Shown here: positions 33,576-43,138 of the stretch, piece by piece
Numbering within the stretch: the stretch's first letter is position 1
How the letters are laid out: the number at the start of each line of letters is the position of its first letter
Source: Bacillota bacterium
GTDB lineage: Bacteria; Bacillota; UBA4882; UBA8346
Length of the DNA: 64,000 bases
Reading direction: 5' to 3'
Assembly (NCBI GenBank): GCA_023400055.1
Contig: JAEXFN010000017.1
Span: 149,915 to 213,914 of the forward strand
Program-made: the position numbers and the translations under genes
Notes under the pieces: model-generated
The model's database searches: none
What the model saw: the letters and a program-made list of their open reading frames with translations, nothing else
Told to the model about the DNA's origin: nothing

Positions 33576-35333
33576 ATGAACAAAACCAGACTGCTATTCC
33601 TTTCGATCGTGATGTTGGCGGTTTTCAGCATAGCCTTTGGACTGCGGGCTTATTCGGCCACTCCGGAACCGTTTGGCGATCCGCGCGCCGTCCGGGGAGG
33701 CCAACTTACTGTAAATACTTCCGAGTTCCCGAAGTCCTTCAATTATTACGTTAATAATTCATTCGATGCGTACGAAGTTTTTTCTTTTGTCTATGACACG
33801 CTGTTAGAAAGAAACCCGACCACCTTGGAATACAGCCCTTTGTTGGCGAAATCCTGGAGCGTCTCTGCCGATAAAAAGGAGTTTACCTTTACGCTGGATC
33901 CCAAAGCCCGCTGGGCGGACGGCAAACCGGTGACTACCGCGGATGTCCAATTCACCTATGACACGATTATGAATCCCAAAAACCTCACTTCGGTGCAGCG
34001 CATGGCCATGGTCCGTTTTAAGGAGCCCCAAGTGGTCGATAAATCTACCATTAAGTTTACCGCCAAAACGGTCCATTTCAAAAACATGGAGACTTTGGCC
34101 GGCCTGAACATCCTCCCGAAGCATCTGTTTACCGGCAAGGATTTTAATAAGGCTTTTAACATGAGTCTGCCGGTGGGCAGCGGCCCGTATACCTTAAGCG
34201 AGGTCCAGGAAGGCCGCTATTATACGTTGAAACGCAATCAGAGTTATTGGGCGAACAATTTCCCGCAGCACCGGGGAATGTATAATTTTGATCGTATCAA
34301 AATCAGAGTGATCGCCGATACCGCCGCTTTCGAAGCCTTTAAAAAGGGAGATTTCGATATTTATCAGGGCATATCGGCCAAAGATTGGGTGACCCGGACG
34401 GATGCCAAGCAGTTCAAGAATCACTGGATCATTAAACAAAAGGTCTTCAACTATGCACCGCAGGGTTTCCAAGGTCTGGCCTTCAACCAACGGCTGCCTA
34501 TTTTTCAAGACCGGCGGGTCCGCTTGGCTATTTGTCACTTAATTGACAGAAAAACCATCCTGGAAAAGATCACTTTTAACCAGTATCAGCCGCTTACTTC
34601 CTATTTTCCGTCACTTTACGGCTCGGCCCCGTCCAATCCCATTATCGGTTACGACCCGGCCAAAGCAAAACAATTATTAAAGGAAGCCGGATATACCCGG
34701 CTGGGGAAAGACGGCTACCTCATCAATCAAAAAGGGCAACGGTTGGAATTTACGGTTTCATACACGGCGGACAGTCTTGAAAAACACCTCACGATCATTA
34801 AAGAAAATTGTCGCCAGGCCGGCGTGAAAGTGAATCTGGAGCTTTTGTCCTGGCCGACTTTGCTGAAGAAAACCGATGAATTTAAGTTTGAGACAGCGTT
34901 GTTCGCCTGGGGGGCAGTGCTCTTTGAAGATCCCGAACAGCTTTGGCATTCAAAACACGCGTCTGAACCGGGAAGCAGCAATCTGACGGGGTATAAGAAT
35001 CCAGAGGTCGACCGGTTAATTGATTCTTTGCCTCCGATCTTTGATGTATCCAAACGCAACGAAATCATCAAGAAGATCGACGCTATCATTTATCAGGATG
35101 TGCCGTATGCTCTGTTCTGGGGAGCCAATTATAACCGGGTTCTTTATAAGAATATCTTCGGGATGCCGCGGACGGTTTTCTCTAAATATGGCGGGGGTCT
35201 GAGCGATATCATTACGTTCTGGTGGATCGATCCGGCCAAGGAGAAACGCTATCAGGAGGCAGTCCGAAGGAACCGAGTACTGCCGGGAGTGCCGGAAGAG
35301 ATTTATTACGACCGGATCGCCGGCAAAAAATAG
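33576..35333 (+). CDS. Extracellular solute-binding protein family 5 (YejA/OppA-like)
   Basis: A 585-residue receptor with a signal peptide (residues 1-28, MNKTRLLFLSIVMLAVFSIAFG...). The mature part has GGQLTVNTSEFPKSFNYYVNN, the family 5 hallmark SADKKEFTFTLDPKARWADGKPVTTADVQFTYDTIM near residue 100 and LPVGSGPYTLSEVQEGRYYTLKRNQSYW. Order and sequence resemble YejA-type peptide binding proteins more than OppA. ATG 33576 is preferred (AAGGG eight bases upstream) to the GTG at 33567. It is first in a five-gene ABC import operon; oligopeptides are the likely ligand. Confidence 0.9.
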   Translation: MNKTRLLFLSIVMLAVFSIAFGLRAYSATPEPFGDPRAVRGGQLTVNTSEFPKSFNYYVNNSFDAYEVFSFVYDTLLERNPTTLEYSPLLAKSWSVSADKKEFTFTLDPKARWADGKPVTTADVQFTYDTIMNPKNLTSVQRMAMVRFKEPQVVDKSTIKFTAKTVHFKNMETLAGLNILPKHLFTGKDFNKAFNMSLPVGSGPYTLSEVQEGRYYTLKRNQSYWANNFPQHRGMYNFDRIKIRVIADTAAFEAFKKGDFDIYQGISAKDWVTRTDAKQFKNHWIIKQKVFNYAPQGFQGLAFNQRLPIFQDRRVRLAICHLIDRKTILEKITFNQYQPLTSYFPSLYGSAPSNPIIGYDPAKAKQLLKEAGYTRLGKDGYLINQKGQRLEFTVSYTADSLEKHLTIIKENCRQAGVKVNLELLSWPTLLKKTDEFKFETALFAWGAVLFEDPEQLWHSKHASEPGSSNLTGYKNPEVDRLIDSLPPIFDVSKRNEIIKKIDAIIYQDVPYALFWGANYNRVLYKNIFGMPRTVFSKYGGGLSDIITFWWIDPAKEKRYQEAVRRNRVLPGVPEEIYYDRIAGKK

Positions 35334-35345
35334 AGGACGAAGCGA

Positions 35346-36368
35346 ATGCGCGATTATCTGATTAAACGTCTTTTATTAATTATTCCGACCCTTTTGGGGA
35401 TTACTGTGGCCTGTTTTCTGATCATGCAGATGGTGCCCGGCGGTCCGGTAGAGCAGGCCTTAATGAAGATGAAACGGGCCTCGGTCGGGGAAGCCGGTTC
35501 CGCGGGTGCGATCAGCGCCTCCATGACCAAGGAGGAACTGCAAACGATCCGTAAATACTACGGGTTTGACAAACCGATTGTCGTCCGCTACTTGAATTGG
35601 TTGGGGAAACTGGCCCGGCTCGATCTCGGGACTTCATACACCTATGAGAAACCGGTTCTGGATGTGATCCTGAGCCGGCTGCCCATTTCACTGACCTTCG
35701 GACTGACTGGACTGTTTTTTACCTATCTGATCTGTATTCCGCTCGGGATCCAGAAGGCCTTGCGGCACGGCACGGCGTTTGACAGCGGGACCAGCATCTT
35801 GATTTTTTTGGGCTATTCGATTCCGGCCTTTGCCCTGGGCGTGTTGTTGATCGTCCTGTTTGGCGGGGGCAGCTTTTGGAACCTTTTCCCCATCAGCGGC
35901 GTGGTCTCGGATAACTTCGAAGACTTGTCGTTGTTGGGGAAGGTTTTGGATTTCGGCTACCATATGTTCCTGCCGATTCTCTGTTATACCATCGGCGGTT
36001 TCGCCACCCTGACCTTATTGATGAAAAATTCCCTGATGGAGCAGCTCAATCAGGACTATGTCCGCACCGCGCTGGCCAAGGGGCTCACCTTCAAACAGGC
36101 CATCTTCCGCCACGCGTTGCGCAACGCGCTGATTCCGATCGCCACCAATATCGGGATGATCTTGGGGGTGGTGCTGTCGGGATCGCTCTTGATCGAAAAG
36201 ATCTTCACCATCGACGGGATGGGGTTGTTGAGTTATCAAGCCATTGTCGACCGGGACTACCCGGTGGCGCTGGGGATTATCGTCATCTCCAGCTTTTTGG
36301 TGCTGTTTGGTCGGGTCCTTTCCGATATCTGCCTGGTTTTGGTCGATCCGCGCATTAAATTCAAATAA
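35346..36368 (+). CDS. Peptide ABC transporter permease (DppB/YejB-like)
   Basis: A 340-residue permease with six membrane segments. N-terminal MRDYLIKRLLLIIPTLLGITVACFLIMQMVPGGP is the standard start of DppB/OppB proteins. The EAA loop contacting the ATPases is YVRTALAKGLTFKQAIFRHALRNALIPI near residue 240. An insert between residues 40 and 70 (KMKRASVGEAGSAGAIS) matches the longer YejB subgroup. It starts 12 bases after the binding protein. Confidence 0.93.
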   Translation: MRDYLIKRLLLIIPTLLGITVACFLIMQMVPGGPVEQALMKMKRASVGEAGSAGAISASMTKEELQTIRKYYGFDKPIVVRYLNWLGKLARLDLGTSYTYEKPVLDVILSRLPISLTFGLTGLFFTYLICIPLGIQKALRHGTAFDSGTSILIFLGYSIPAFALGVLLIVLFGGGSFWNLFPISGVVSDNFEDLSLLGKVLDFGYHMFLPILCYTIGGFATLTLLMKNSLMEQLNQDYVRTALAKGLTFKQAIFRHALRNALIPIATNIGMILGVVLSGSLLIEKIFTIDGMGLLSYQAIVDRDYPVALGIIVISSFLVLFGRVLSDICLVLVDPRIKFK

Positions 36369-36381
36369 GGAGGACGGGACT

Positions 36382-37416
36382 TTGTTCTCCCCGGTTACAA
36401 TCCGCCGTATCCAGAAGTTCAAAAAAATGAAGCGGGCTTACTATTCCTTATTGATTTTGGTAGTAGCCTACGGGATCTCGTTGTTTGCCAATGTTTTGGC
36501 CAACGATCAGCCATTGGTCGTCCGGTATCAAGGGAACTTTTTCTTCCCGGCGTTCCATTTCTATAATGGCAGCAATTTTGGGCTGTCTGCCACCGAAGTG
36601 CCCAATTACAAACAGTTGAGCCGACAGGCCGCGTTTGGGAAGGAAACCGGCAATTTCATGATTTTCGCCCCGATCCCTTATGGACCGAATGAGTCCTTGC
36701 TGGAATTGGCCGGCAATCCGCCCACGCCGCCGACCCTTGCCAACTGGCTGGGAACCGATGACCGGGGCCGGGACATTTTAACCCGCTTGATTTACGGCTA
36801 CCGGATCAGTTTCAGTTTTGCGCTGTTGATCACTTTGAGCAGCATGGCGCTGGGGGTTGCCGTCGGAGCGTTGCAGGGATACTGGGGCGGTTTCTTCGAT
36901 CTATCGATGCAACGGTTGATCGAGATCTTTTCGGCATTGCCGTTTTTATATGTGGTGATTATCATCGGTAGTTCCCTGGGGACCAGCTTTGTGACGTTAT
37001 TGGTCGTTTTTGTCGTTTTTGAGTGGATCGGCATTTCTTATTTTATCCGGGCCGAGTTTTTAAAGTTGCGGGAGGCGCAGTATGTGGAAGCGGCGCGGGC
37101 TTTGGGGGTTAAAGACTGGAAGATCATGTTCCGCCACATCCTGCCCAATGCCTTGACGCCGATCATTACGTTTCTGCCTTTCGATCTGATCGGAGCCATT
37201 ACTGCCTTGTCAGCTTTGGACTTTCTGGGGTTTGGCCTTCCGGCTCCGACGCCCAGCTGGGGCGAATTGATGCGTCAGGGGATGGACAATATCTTCTCCT
37301 ATTGGCTTTCGCTATATCCGGTGCTGGCACTGTTCATCGTGTTGCTGTTAATCGCGTTCGTCGGCGAAGGAGTTCGGGATGCTTTCGACCCCAAGGAATA
37401 TCAGAGGATGGAATAG
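36382..37416 (+). CDS. Peptide ABC transporter permease (DppC/YejE-like)
   Basis: A 344-residue membrane protein. The start is TTG 36382 with a perfect AAGGAGG eight bases upstream; earlier in-frame starts lie inside the preceding gene. The first helix (YYSLLILVVAYGISLFANVLAN) is followed by a long periplasmic segment (residues about 45-120, ending WLGTDDRGRDILTRLIYG), as expected for YejE. The EAA loop EAQYVEAARALGVKDWKIMFRHILPNALTPI lies near residue 235. It ends one base before the next start. Confidence 0.92.
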   Translation: MFSPVTIRRIQKFKKMKRAYYSLLILVVAYGISLFANVLANDQPLVVRYQGNFFFPAFHFYNGSNFGLSATEVPNYKQLSRQAAFGKETGNFMIFAPIPYGPNESLLELAGNPPTPPTLANWLGTDDRGRDILTRLIYGYRISFSFALLITLSSMALGVAVGALQGYWGGFFDLSMQRLIEIFSALPFLYVVIIIGSSLGTSFVTLLVVFVVFEWIGISYFIRAEFLKLREAQYVEAARALGVKDWKIMFRHILPNALTPIITFLPFDLIGAITALSALDFLGFGLPAPTPSWGELMRQGMDNIFSYWLSLYPVLALFIVLLLIAFVGEGVRDAFDPKEYQRME

Positions 37417-38379
37417 ATGGCGGATTTACTGAAAGTAAAGGATCTGAAGGTGAGTTTTCGCACCGATGGCGGAGTCGTGCCGGCGGTCGGCGGAGTATCC
37501 TTCGACGTGCAGCGGGGCGAGATCCATAGCCTGGTCGGCGAGTCCGGTTGCGGCAAATCGGTGACGGCGCTCTCGTTGTTACGGCTCATTCCGTCGCCGC
37601 CGGGCCGGATCGAAGGGGGCGAAGTGTGGTGGCAAGGCCGTAATCTGCTCGCCGAACCCAGGGCGGAGATCGTCCGGCTGCGCGGCCAGGCCATCAGTTT
37701 CATCTTTCAAGAGCCGTTGACCAGTTTCAATCCGGTACAACGGATCGGCGAACAGATCGGTGAAGTGCTCCAGATTCATTCCGGGATGAGCATCAAGCAG
37801 AGCCGCGATCTGGTCCTGGAGAAGCTGGCCCGGGTGGGATTGCCCGATCCGGTGCGGCAATATCAAGCTTACCCTCATGAATTATCCGGCGGGATGCGCC
37901 AGCGGGCGATGATCGCCATGGCTTTAATTAGTCGCCCCGATCTGTTGATTGCCGATGAACCCACTACCGCGCTGGACGTGACGATTCAGGCGCAGATTAT
38001 GGAGCTCATTCGGGAGTTGCAAGCGGAATATCAGATGTCGGTGCTGCTGATCACCCACAACCTGGGGATCGTCGCCGAAACCGCGCAACGGGTTTCGGTG
38101 ATGTACTGCGGAAAAGTGGTCGAACAGGCTCCAATCCGGGATCTATTCAAAAGCCCGTTGCATCCTTACACACAAGGCCTGTTGGATTCGGTCCCCAAAA
38201 TTACCGACCGGGAAGAGCTGCGGGCGATTCCGGGAATGATCCCCGATCCGCTTCAGCTGCCAACGGGATGCTATTTTGCGCCTCGCTGCGGCCGGGCCAA
38301 GCAGATCTGCCAGCGGGAGTATCCGCCGGAAACGCTCCGGGACGGTTGCCACCGGGTATCTTGTTGGCTATATGATTGA
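37417..38379 (+). CDS. Peptide ABC transporter ATPase (DppD/OppD-like)
   Basis: A 320-residue ATPase with Walker A GESGCGKSV near residue 38, the signature LSGGMRQRAMIAMAL near 155 and Walker B LLIADEPTTALDVT. The C-terminal segment GCYFAPRCGRAKQICQREYPP contains the cysteine cluster that binds an iron-sulfur cluster in several DppD/OppD proteins (CxxC spaced motif seen here as C-x5-C). It starts directly after the permease stop; the AGAGGA ribosome binding site is inside that gene. Confidence 0.93.
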   Translation: MADLLKVKDLKVSFRTDGGVVPAVGGVSFDVQRGEIHSLVGESGCGKSVTALSLLRLIPSPPGRIEGGEVWWQGRNLLAEPRAEIVRLRGQAISFIFQEPLTSFNPVQRIGEQIGEVLQIHSGMSIKQSRDLVLEKLARVGLPDPVRQYQAYPHELSGGMRQRAMIAMALISRPDLLIADEPTTALDVTIQAQIMELIRELQAEYQMSVLLITHNLGIVAETAQRVSVMYCGKVVEQAPIRDLFKSPLHPYTQGLLDSVPKITDREELRAIPGMIPDPLQLPTGCYFAPRCGRAKQICQREYPPETLRDGCHRVSCWLYD

Positions 38380-38409
38380 TATCTTCCAAGTATATTAATA
38401 GGTGATAAG

Positions 38410-39375
38410 ATGGCCGTTTTATTACAAGTGAAGAATTTGCAAAAATATTTCCCGGTCCGCGCCGGACTCCTCGGCCGGGTCTCCCATTTCGTGCGGGCGG
38501 TGGATGGGGTTTCTTTCGTCATCGGGGAGCGGGAAACCTTGGGCCTGGTGGGTGAATCGGGCTGCGGCAAGACCACGGTGGGCCGCAGCATTTTACGGTT
38601 GACCGAACCGACCGGCGGCGCCATCTTTTATAAAGACGTACGGCTCGACCAACTGACCAAGGGTCAATTGCGCAAATACCGCCCAGAATTGCAGATCGTT
38701 TTCCAGGATCCTTATTCGTCGTTGAATCCGCGCCGGATCGTGCTGGATTTGGTCGGGGAGGGCTTGAGCGAACACCATCGCGTGAAAAACGGCGCTGAGA
38801 AACAGGAAAGAGTGGTCGAGCTGTTGGAACAGGTGGGTTTGCCGAGCGGCATCTTATACCGGTATCCCCATGAATTCTCCGGCGGACAACGGCAACGGCT
38901 CGCTATCGCCAGAGCCCTGTCGTTGAATCCGCAATTGATCGTCTGCGACGAAGCAGTGTCTGCTCTCGATGTGTCGATTCAGGCCCAGATTATCAATCTG
39001 CTGCGCGAACTGCGCGAACGGCTGGGAATCGCTTACTTGTTTATCGCCCACGATCTGGCGGTGGTAAAACATATCTCGCACAGAATCGCCGTGATGTATC
39101 TGGGTCAGATCATGGAGATCGCTCCCACCACCGAATTATTTGAACAACCGGTTCATCCTTATACCCTCGCGTTGTTATCGGCGGTTCCGGTGGCCGATCC
39201 GGATTACCAGCGGCCGCGGTTGCAACTGGCCGGTGAAGTAATCGCGGCCGGTTCGGCCGGCGGGTGCCGTTTCGCGCCGCGCTGTCCGGCCCGACTGGCC
39301 ATCTGCCAGAAGGAGGAACCGCCGTTTGTGGCGAAGGGACCCGCTCATTTTGTAAAGTGTTTTTTAGCGAAATAA
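38410..39375 (+). CDS. Peptide ABC transporter ATPase (DppF/OppF-like)
   Basis: A 321-residue ATPase and partner of the DppD-like protein. It has the DppF-type extended N-terminus (LQKYFPVRAGLLGRVSHFVRAVDGVSF), Walker A GESGCGKTT near residue 48, QIVFQDPYSSLNPR, signature FSGGQRQRLAIARALS near 160 and Walker B LIVCDEAVSALDVS. The sequence ends with a C-terminal cysteine-containing segment (CRFAPRCPARLAICQKEEP). Note DEAVSALD in place of DEPVSALD, a small variation that keeps the catalytic Glu. Confidence 0.93.
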   Translation: MAVLLQVKNLQKYFPVRAGLLGRVSHFVRAVDGVSFVIGERETLGLVGESGCGKTTVGRSILRLTEPTGGAIFYKDVRLDQLTKGQLRKYRPELQIVFQDPYSSLNPRRIVLDLVGEGLSEHHRVKNGAEKQERVVELLEQVGLPSGILYRYPHEFSGGQRQRLAIARALSLNPQLIVCDEAVSALDVSIQAQIINLLRELRERLGIAYLFIAHDLAVVKHISHRIAVMYLGQIMEIAPTTELFEQPVHPYTLALLSAVPVADPDYQRPRLQLAGEVIAAGSAGGCRFAPRCPARLAICQKEEPPFVAKGPAHFVKCFLAK

Positions 39376-39399
39376 TTAGCGAAACGGATACGGTGTCAC

Positions 39400-39900
39400 A
39401 TGGCTGAAGGTTTCATGCTCCAATGGCTCGACCAGATTATCAAACCGGAGCGGTGGTATGAAATTACCGATTTTACGCTCGACGGATATTGTTTGATCGC
39501 CACCAAGGAAGACCAACGGCTGGCCGGGACCGTGCTGCAGCGGGAAACCGCCGCGGCCCGGACCCGTCCCTTCGGACTCAATCCCTTCAAACCATACCGG
39601 GATTATTATGGGAAATTTATTTTGACGACCCGCTTGGTTCCGGAATCGCTCGCGGTCAAGTTTGCGGTCGGTTACACGCTCAATTCGAAAGTGGTCACGG
39701 CGGATGACTACTCCAACCTGGGCTGGCTGCGGTTGGCCACGGAGATGTCGGGAACCGTCTATCCCAATCTGGCCGATCAAAAACAGTTGCTCCAGTATAT
39801 CATGGGCCGGTCCAAGTTTCCCAAGTTTTTGATCACCCGGGTCTATCATTATTTGCAAAATGAACTCTACCGGAAACTGACTATAATCATTAAAGTTTAG
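39400..39900 (+). CDS. Hypothetical protein at the end of the peptide-transport operon
   Basis: I do not recognise this 166-residue protein. It has no signal peptide or membrane segment. It contains aromatic-rich stretches (KPERWYEITDFTLDGYCLIAT; NPFKPYRDYYGKFILTTRLVPESLAVKFAVGYTL) and a helical, basic C-terminus (FPKFLITRVYHYLQNELYRKL). It starts 24 bases after the DppF-like ATPase and reads in the same direction, so it is probably co-transcribed. The ribosome binding site is weak. Coding nature is supported by its clean continuous frame and normal composition. Confidence 0.6.
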   Translation: MAEGFMLQWLDQIIKPERWYEITDFTLDGYCLIATKEDQRLAGTVLQRETAAARTRPFGLNPFKPYRDYYGKFILTTRLVPESLAVKFAVGYTLNSKVVTADDYSNLGWLRLATEMSGTVYPNLADQKQLLQYIMGRSKFPKFLITRVYHYLQNELYRKLTIIIKV

Positions 39901-39916
39901 GACTACGGTACGATCC

Positions 39917-39971
39917 GGGCGAAGCGCCCGCGGTCGCCACGACTCGGCCAAAGCGCGAACTCTCGCGCTTT
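39917..39971 (+). terminator. Paired hairpins after the peptide-transport operon
   Basis: CGGGC-GAA-GCGCCCG (about 39917-39931) is followed by AAAGCGCGA (39950-39958) pairing with TCGCGCTTT (39963-39971). No long T-run follows, so termination efficiency is uncertain. The rest of the gap to 40193 shows no gene. Confidence 0.5.
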
Positions 39972-40193
39972 GTTCGTGTCCGAAATCTGATAAATCATTG
40001 AAATGGCCGGTCGTGGGAATATTTTTGCCTGTTAAGTTGACCGGAATCGTTTACAGGAGTTTTCTCAACGATAGCGAGTCAATAATTTCCTAACCAAGAT
40101 TGGCATCCGGTTTTACTGTACCAATGCAAGGAAACAGAATTTAATCCAATTTATATCGATATACGCGAAAGTTTCAGGAGGTTTAGCGAGCCG

Positions 40194-42707
40194 ATGACGG
40201 AAACCAGGATATTGATTGTTGAGGATTCCAGGATTATTGCGCTTAATCTGCAACGCAGTTTGGAGGAATTGGGCTACCAGGTTTGTGGCAGCGTCCCTTC
40301 GGGGGAAGAAGCCATTGTACGGGCCGGCGAATCGCGTCCCAGCCTCATTTTAATGGATATTATCCTCCAGGGTCAGCTCGACGGAATTGACACGGCCGGT
40401 CAAATCAAGCTGCTTTACGACATCCCGGTGGTTTACCTTTCCGCGCAATACGACGATACGACCCTGGCGCGGGCCAAAGTCACGCAACCCTTCGGATATC
40501 TGGTCAAACCCTTTGAGGAGCGGGTCTTACATACGACGATCGAACTGGCGCTCTATCAATACGCGCTGGAGAAGCGGCTGCAGGAAAACGAGGAATGGCT
40601 GGCAACTACCTTGCAGAGCATCGGAGATGGCGTGATCGCCACCGATGCCGCGGGGAATATCCGCTTATTAAATCCGATCGCCGAAAAATTAACAGGTTGG
40701 CCGCAAGCAGAGGCAGCTGGCAAAAAATTCAGCGAAGTATTTCAGACCCTGGTCCCGGAATGCGGCATGACCGATGACCAAACGCGGGGAAAAGCGGGGA
40801 GCACCCGGTGCGTATTGCTGACCCGCCAGAACGGGAGGATTCCCATCGATCACACGATGGCCCCGATCCTCGATCTGCGGGGCGGGAACGCCGGTGCGGT
40901 GGTGGTCTTCCGCGATATCACCGAACGGTGGCAAGCCGAAGAGATCTTGCGTCAAAGCGAGGAACGCTACCGGGCAGTGGTTGAGCAGGCGGTCGAAGGT
41001 ATTTATCTGGCCGATGCCGAGACCCGGCGGATCATCGAGACCAATGGTTCGTTCCGTCTGATGCTGGGTTATTCCGATGAATCACTGATCGGCACTTCTC
41101 TCAGGCAACTGATCGTTCAACCGGAGCCGGCACCCGCCATGGCAATCCGCCCGCCGCTCGATCCGCCGGTTCCGGCAGTAAAAGAACAGCTTTATCTGCG
41201 CAAAGACGGGACAGCGATCGAATTGGAGACCAGTTCCAGTTTGATCACTTACGGTGGGCGGGAGATCCTCTGCACGGTGGTGCGGGACATTACCCAGCGC
41301 AAAGAGGCCGAGAACGCGCTGCGCAAAAACGCAGCCAAAATCCGGGCGCTGCTCAACGCGATCCCCGATCTGATGTTGCGCATCGATGGTCGCGGCATCA
41401 TTTTGGAAGTAAAAGCAGCGAAAAATATCGAGGCCGATATCAGCGATTCCACCTGCGTCGGGAAACCGCTGCGGGAGTTTTTCCCCGCCGAACTCGCGGC
41501 CCAAATGATGGATCACGTCTTATGGGCGATTACCTTTGATGAGCCTCAGACCTTCGAATATCAGATTGCCATCGGCGGGGTTCTGCACTCGCGGGAAGCC
41601 CGGATCTTTCCCAGCGGCGAAGGGGAAGTGATTCAGATCATCCGCGATTTTACCGAGCGGAAACAGATGGAGGAGCAATTACGCTTTTTAAGCTTTCATG
41701 ACGCGCTGACCGGTTTGCATAACCGGACCTATTTCGAGGACGAAATGGCGCGTTTGAAAAATAACGCCGCAACCTCTTTTGGGATCATTCTCTGCGACGT
41801 GGATGGTTTAAAATTGGTCAATGACACCCTGGGACATGAAAAAGGCGATCAATTGTTGCAAAGAACCGCGCAAACATTGGCAGACCAGGTTGGCAGCCAC
41901 GGTAACGGTTTTGCCGCGCGCATCGGCGGCGACGAATTTGCCATTTTGTTGAGCCCGACCTCTCAACAAGAAATCTCTCAAATCTGGGACGGCATTCGCT
42001 TGGAGGTTCAGGCCTACAACGACAGCCATCCCGACCTTCCGCTGAGCATCTCGTTGGGTTACGCGATCAGCAGGAAGCCGTCGGACTGGCCCCGCTCGAT
42101 ATTTAAAGAAGCCGACGACCATATGTACCGCGAGAAGCTGTACCGCAGTCAAAGCACCCGGAGCATCATCGTCCAGGCGCTGATGAAAATGCTGGAGACC
42201 AAGGATTTTGTGACGGAAGGCCACGTGAATCGGATGCAGCTGTTCATCGCCAACCTGGCCGCCAAGATCGGCCTGGCGGAACCGAGCGTGATCAGTCTGC
42301 GCCTGCTGGCACAATTTCATGATATCGGAAAGGTCGGCACTCCGGACCGGGTGCTATTTAAGGCCGGACCCCTGGACGCCGCGGAGAAGCTGGAGATGCA
42401 GCGACACAGCGAGATCGGCCACCGGATCGCGCAGTCCATTCCCGATCTGCAGCCCATCGCAGACTTGATCTTGAAGCATCATGAGTGGTGGAACGGAACG
42501 GGATACCCTTTGGGCCTGCGGGAAGAGGAAATTCCCATGGAATGCCGGGTTCTGGCCATCGCCGATGCCTATGACGCCATGACCAGCGATCGCCCGTACC
42601 GTAAGGCGATGACCAAAGCGGACGCATTCCGGGAGTTAAAAAACGGCGCGGGTTCCCAATTCGACCCCAAATTGGTGGATAAATTTCTGGAGATTCTCGG
42701 CGCATAA
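40194..42707 (+). CDS. Response regulator with PAS, GGDEF and HD-GYP domains (c-di-GMP turnover)
   Basis: An 837-residue signalling protein. Receiver domain at residues 1-120 with phospho-acceptor Asp55 (LILMDII) and VKPFEE; then PAS domains at about 130-250, 260-380 and 390-500 (VIATDAAGNIRLLNPIAEKLTGW; RYRAVVEQAVEGIYLADAETRRIIETN; RALLNAIPDLMLRIDGRG). The GGDEF domain has an intact RIGGDEF (578-582) and HDALTGLHNRTYFED; the HD-GYP domain has His709-Asp710 (HDIGKVGTPD) and HHEWWNGTGYP (770-772). Both c-di-GMP synthesis and breakdown sites are therefore intact. AGGAGG lies 11 bases before the ATG. It stands alone without a cognate kinase; the partner is unknown. Confidence 0.94.
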   Translation: MTETRILIVEDSRIIALNLQRSLEELGYQVCGSVPSGEEAIVRAGESRPSLILMDIILQGQLDGIDTAGQIKLLYDIPVVYLSAQYDDTTLARAKVTQPFGYLVKPFEERVLHTTIELALYQYALEKRLQENEEWLATTLQSIGDGVIATDAAGNIRLLNPIAEKLTGWPQAEAAGKKFSEVFQTLVPECGMTDDQTRGKAGSTRCVLLTRQNGRIPIDHTMAPILDLRGGNAGAVVVFRDITERWQAEEILRQSEERYRAVVEQAVEGIYLADAETRRIIETNGSFRLMLGYSDESLIGTSLRQLIVQPEPAPAMAIRPPLDPPVPAVKEQLYLRKDGTAIELETSSSLITYGGREILCTVVRDITQRKEAENALRKNAAKIRALLNAIPDLMLRIDGRGIILEVKAAKNIEADISDSTCVGKPLREFFPAELAAQMMDHVLWAITFDEPQTFEYQIAIGGVLHSREARIFPSGEGEVIQIIRDFTERKQMEEQLRFLSFHDALTGLHNRTYFEDEMARLKNNAATSFGIILCDVDGLKLVNDTLGHEKGDQLLQRTAQTLADQVGSHGNGFAARIGGDEFAILLSPTSQQEISQIWDGIRLEVQAYNDSHPDLPLSISLGYAISRKPSDWPRSIFKEADDHMYREKLYRSQSTRSIIVQALMKMLETKDFVTEGHVNRMQLFIANLAAKIGLAEPSVISLRLLAQFHDIGKVGTPDRVLFKAGPLDAAEKLEMQRHSEIGHRIAQSIPDLQPIADLILKHHEWWNGTGYPLGLREEEIPMECRVLAIADAYDAMTSDRPYRKAMTKADAFRELKNGAGSQFDPKLVDKFLEILGA

Positions 42708-42739
42708 ACGGTCTTAATAGTCTAATGGATCTTCTTGTT

Positions 42740-43138
42740 CTTTCATTGAATTTTGGCGCTGCGAAAGGATAATTGAATGATCGATAATTCAATTTTTGCG
42801 GTTGTAAATTCTATTTGCATTCTTTCAAAATTCAATTGTCAAATTGACAATTGAATTGGTCAACTTCCAAAAAGCAATTGCCGATGCGAAAATTGAGATT
42901 GTCGGCGTTGAAATTGGATTTGGACGACGCTAAATTGATTTTGGATGGTTGAAAAATGAATTTGACGGTTTGCAAATTGTTATAGTGATCTTCCAAAATG
43001 AAATTGGCGAATCGCAAATAGTAATTCCGCATGTGCAATTTTTAATTCCATGCCGATAAATATGAATATCGGAACCGAAAAATAAAAATGAGCAATCGGG
43101 ATCGTTAAATGCCAATATGAAATTAATTCTTTGGGTTT
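42740..43138. repeat. 21-bp tandem array, AT-rich family C, 19 units
   Basis: From 42740, 19 successive 21-base blocks align without indels. Most follow the pattern of a two- or three-base lead, then AAATTGAAATTG and a G-rich tail such as GGCGAT or TCGGCG. The period is exact over 399 bases although individual units share only about half of their bases, which shows that length is conserved better than sequence. No frame is open throughout. It lies between the GGDEF gene and the SIS-domain gene. Confidence 0.88.
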
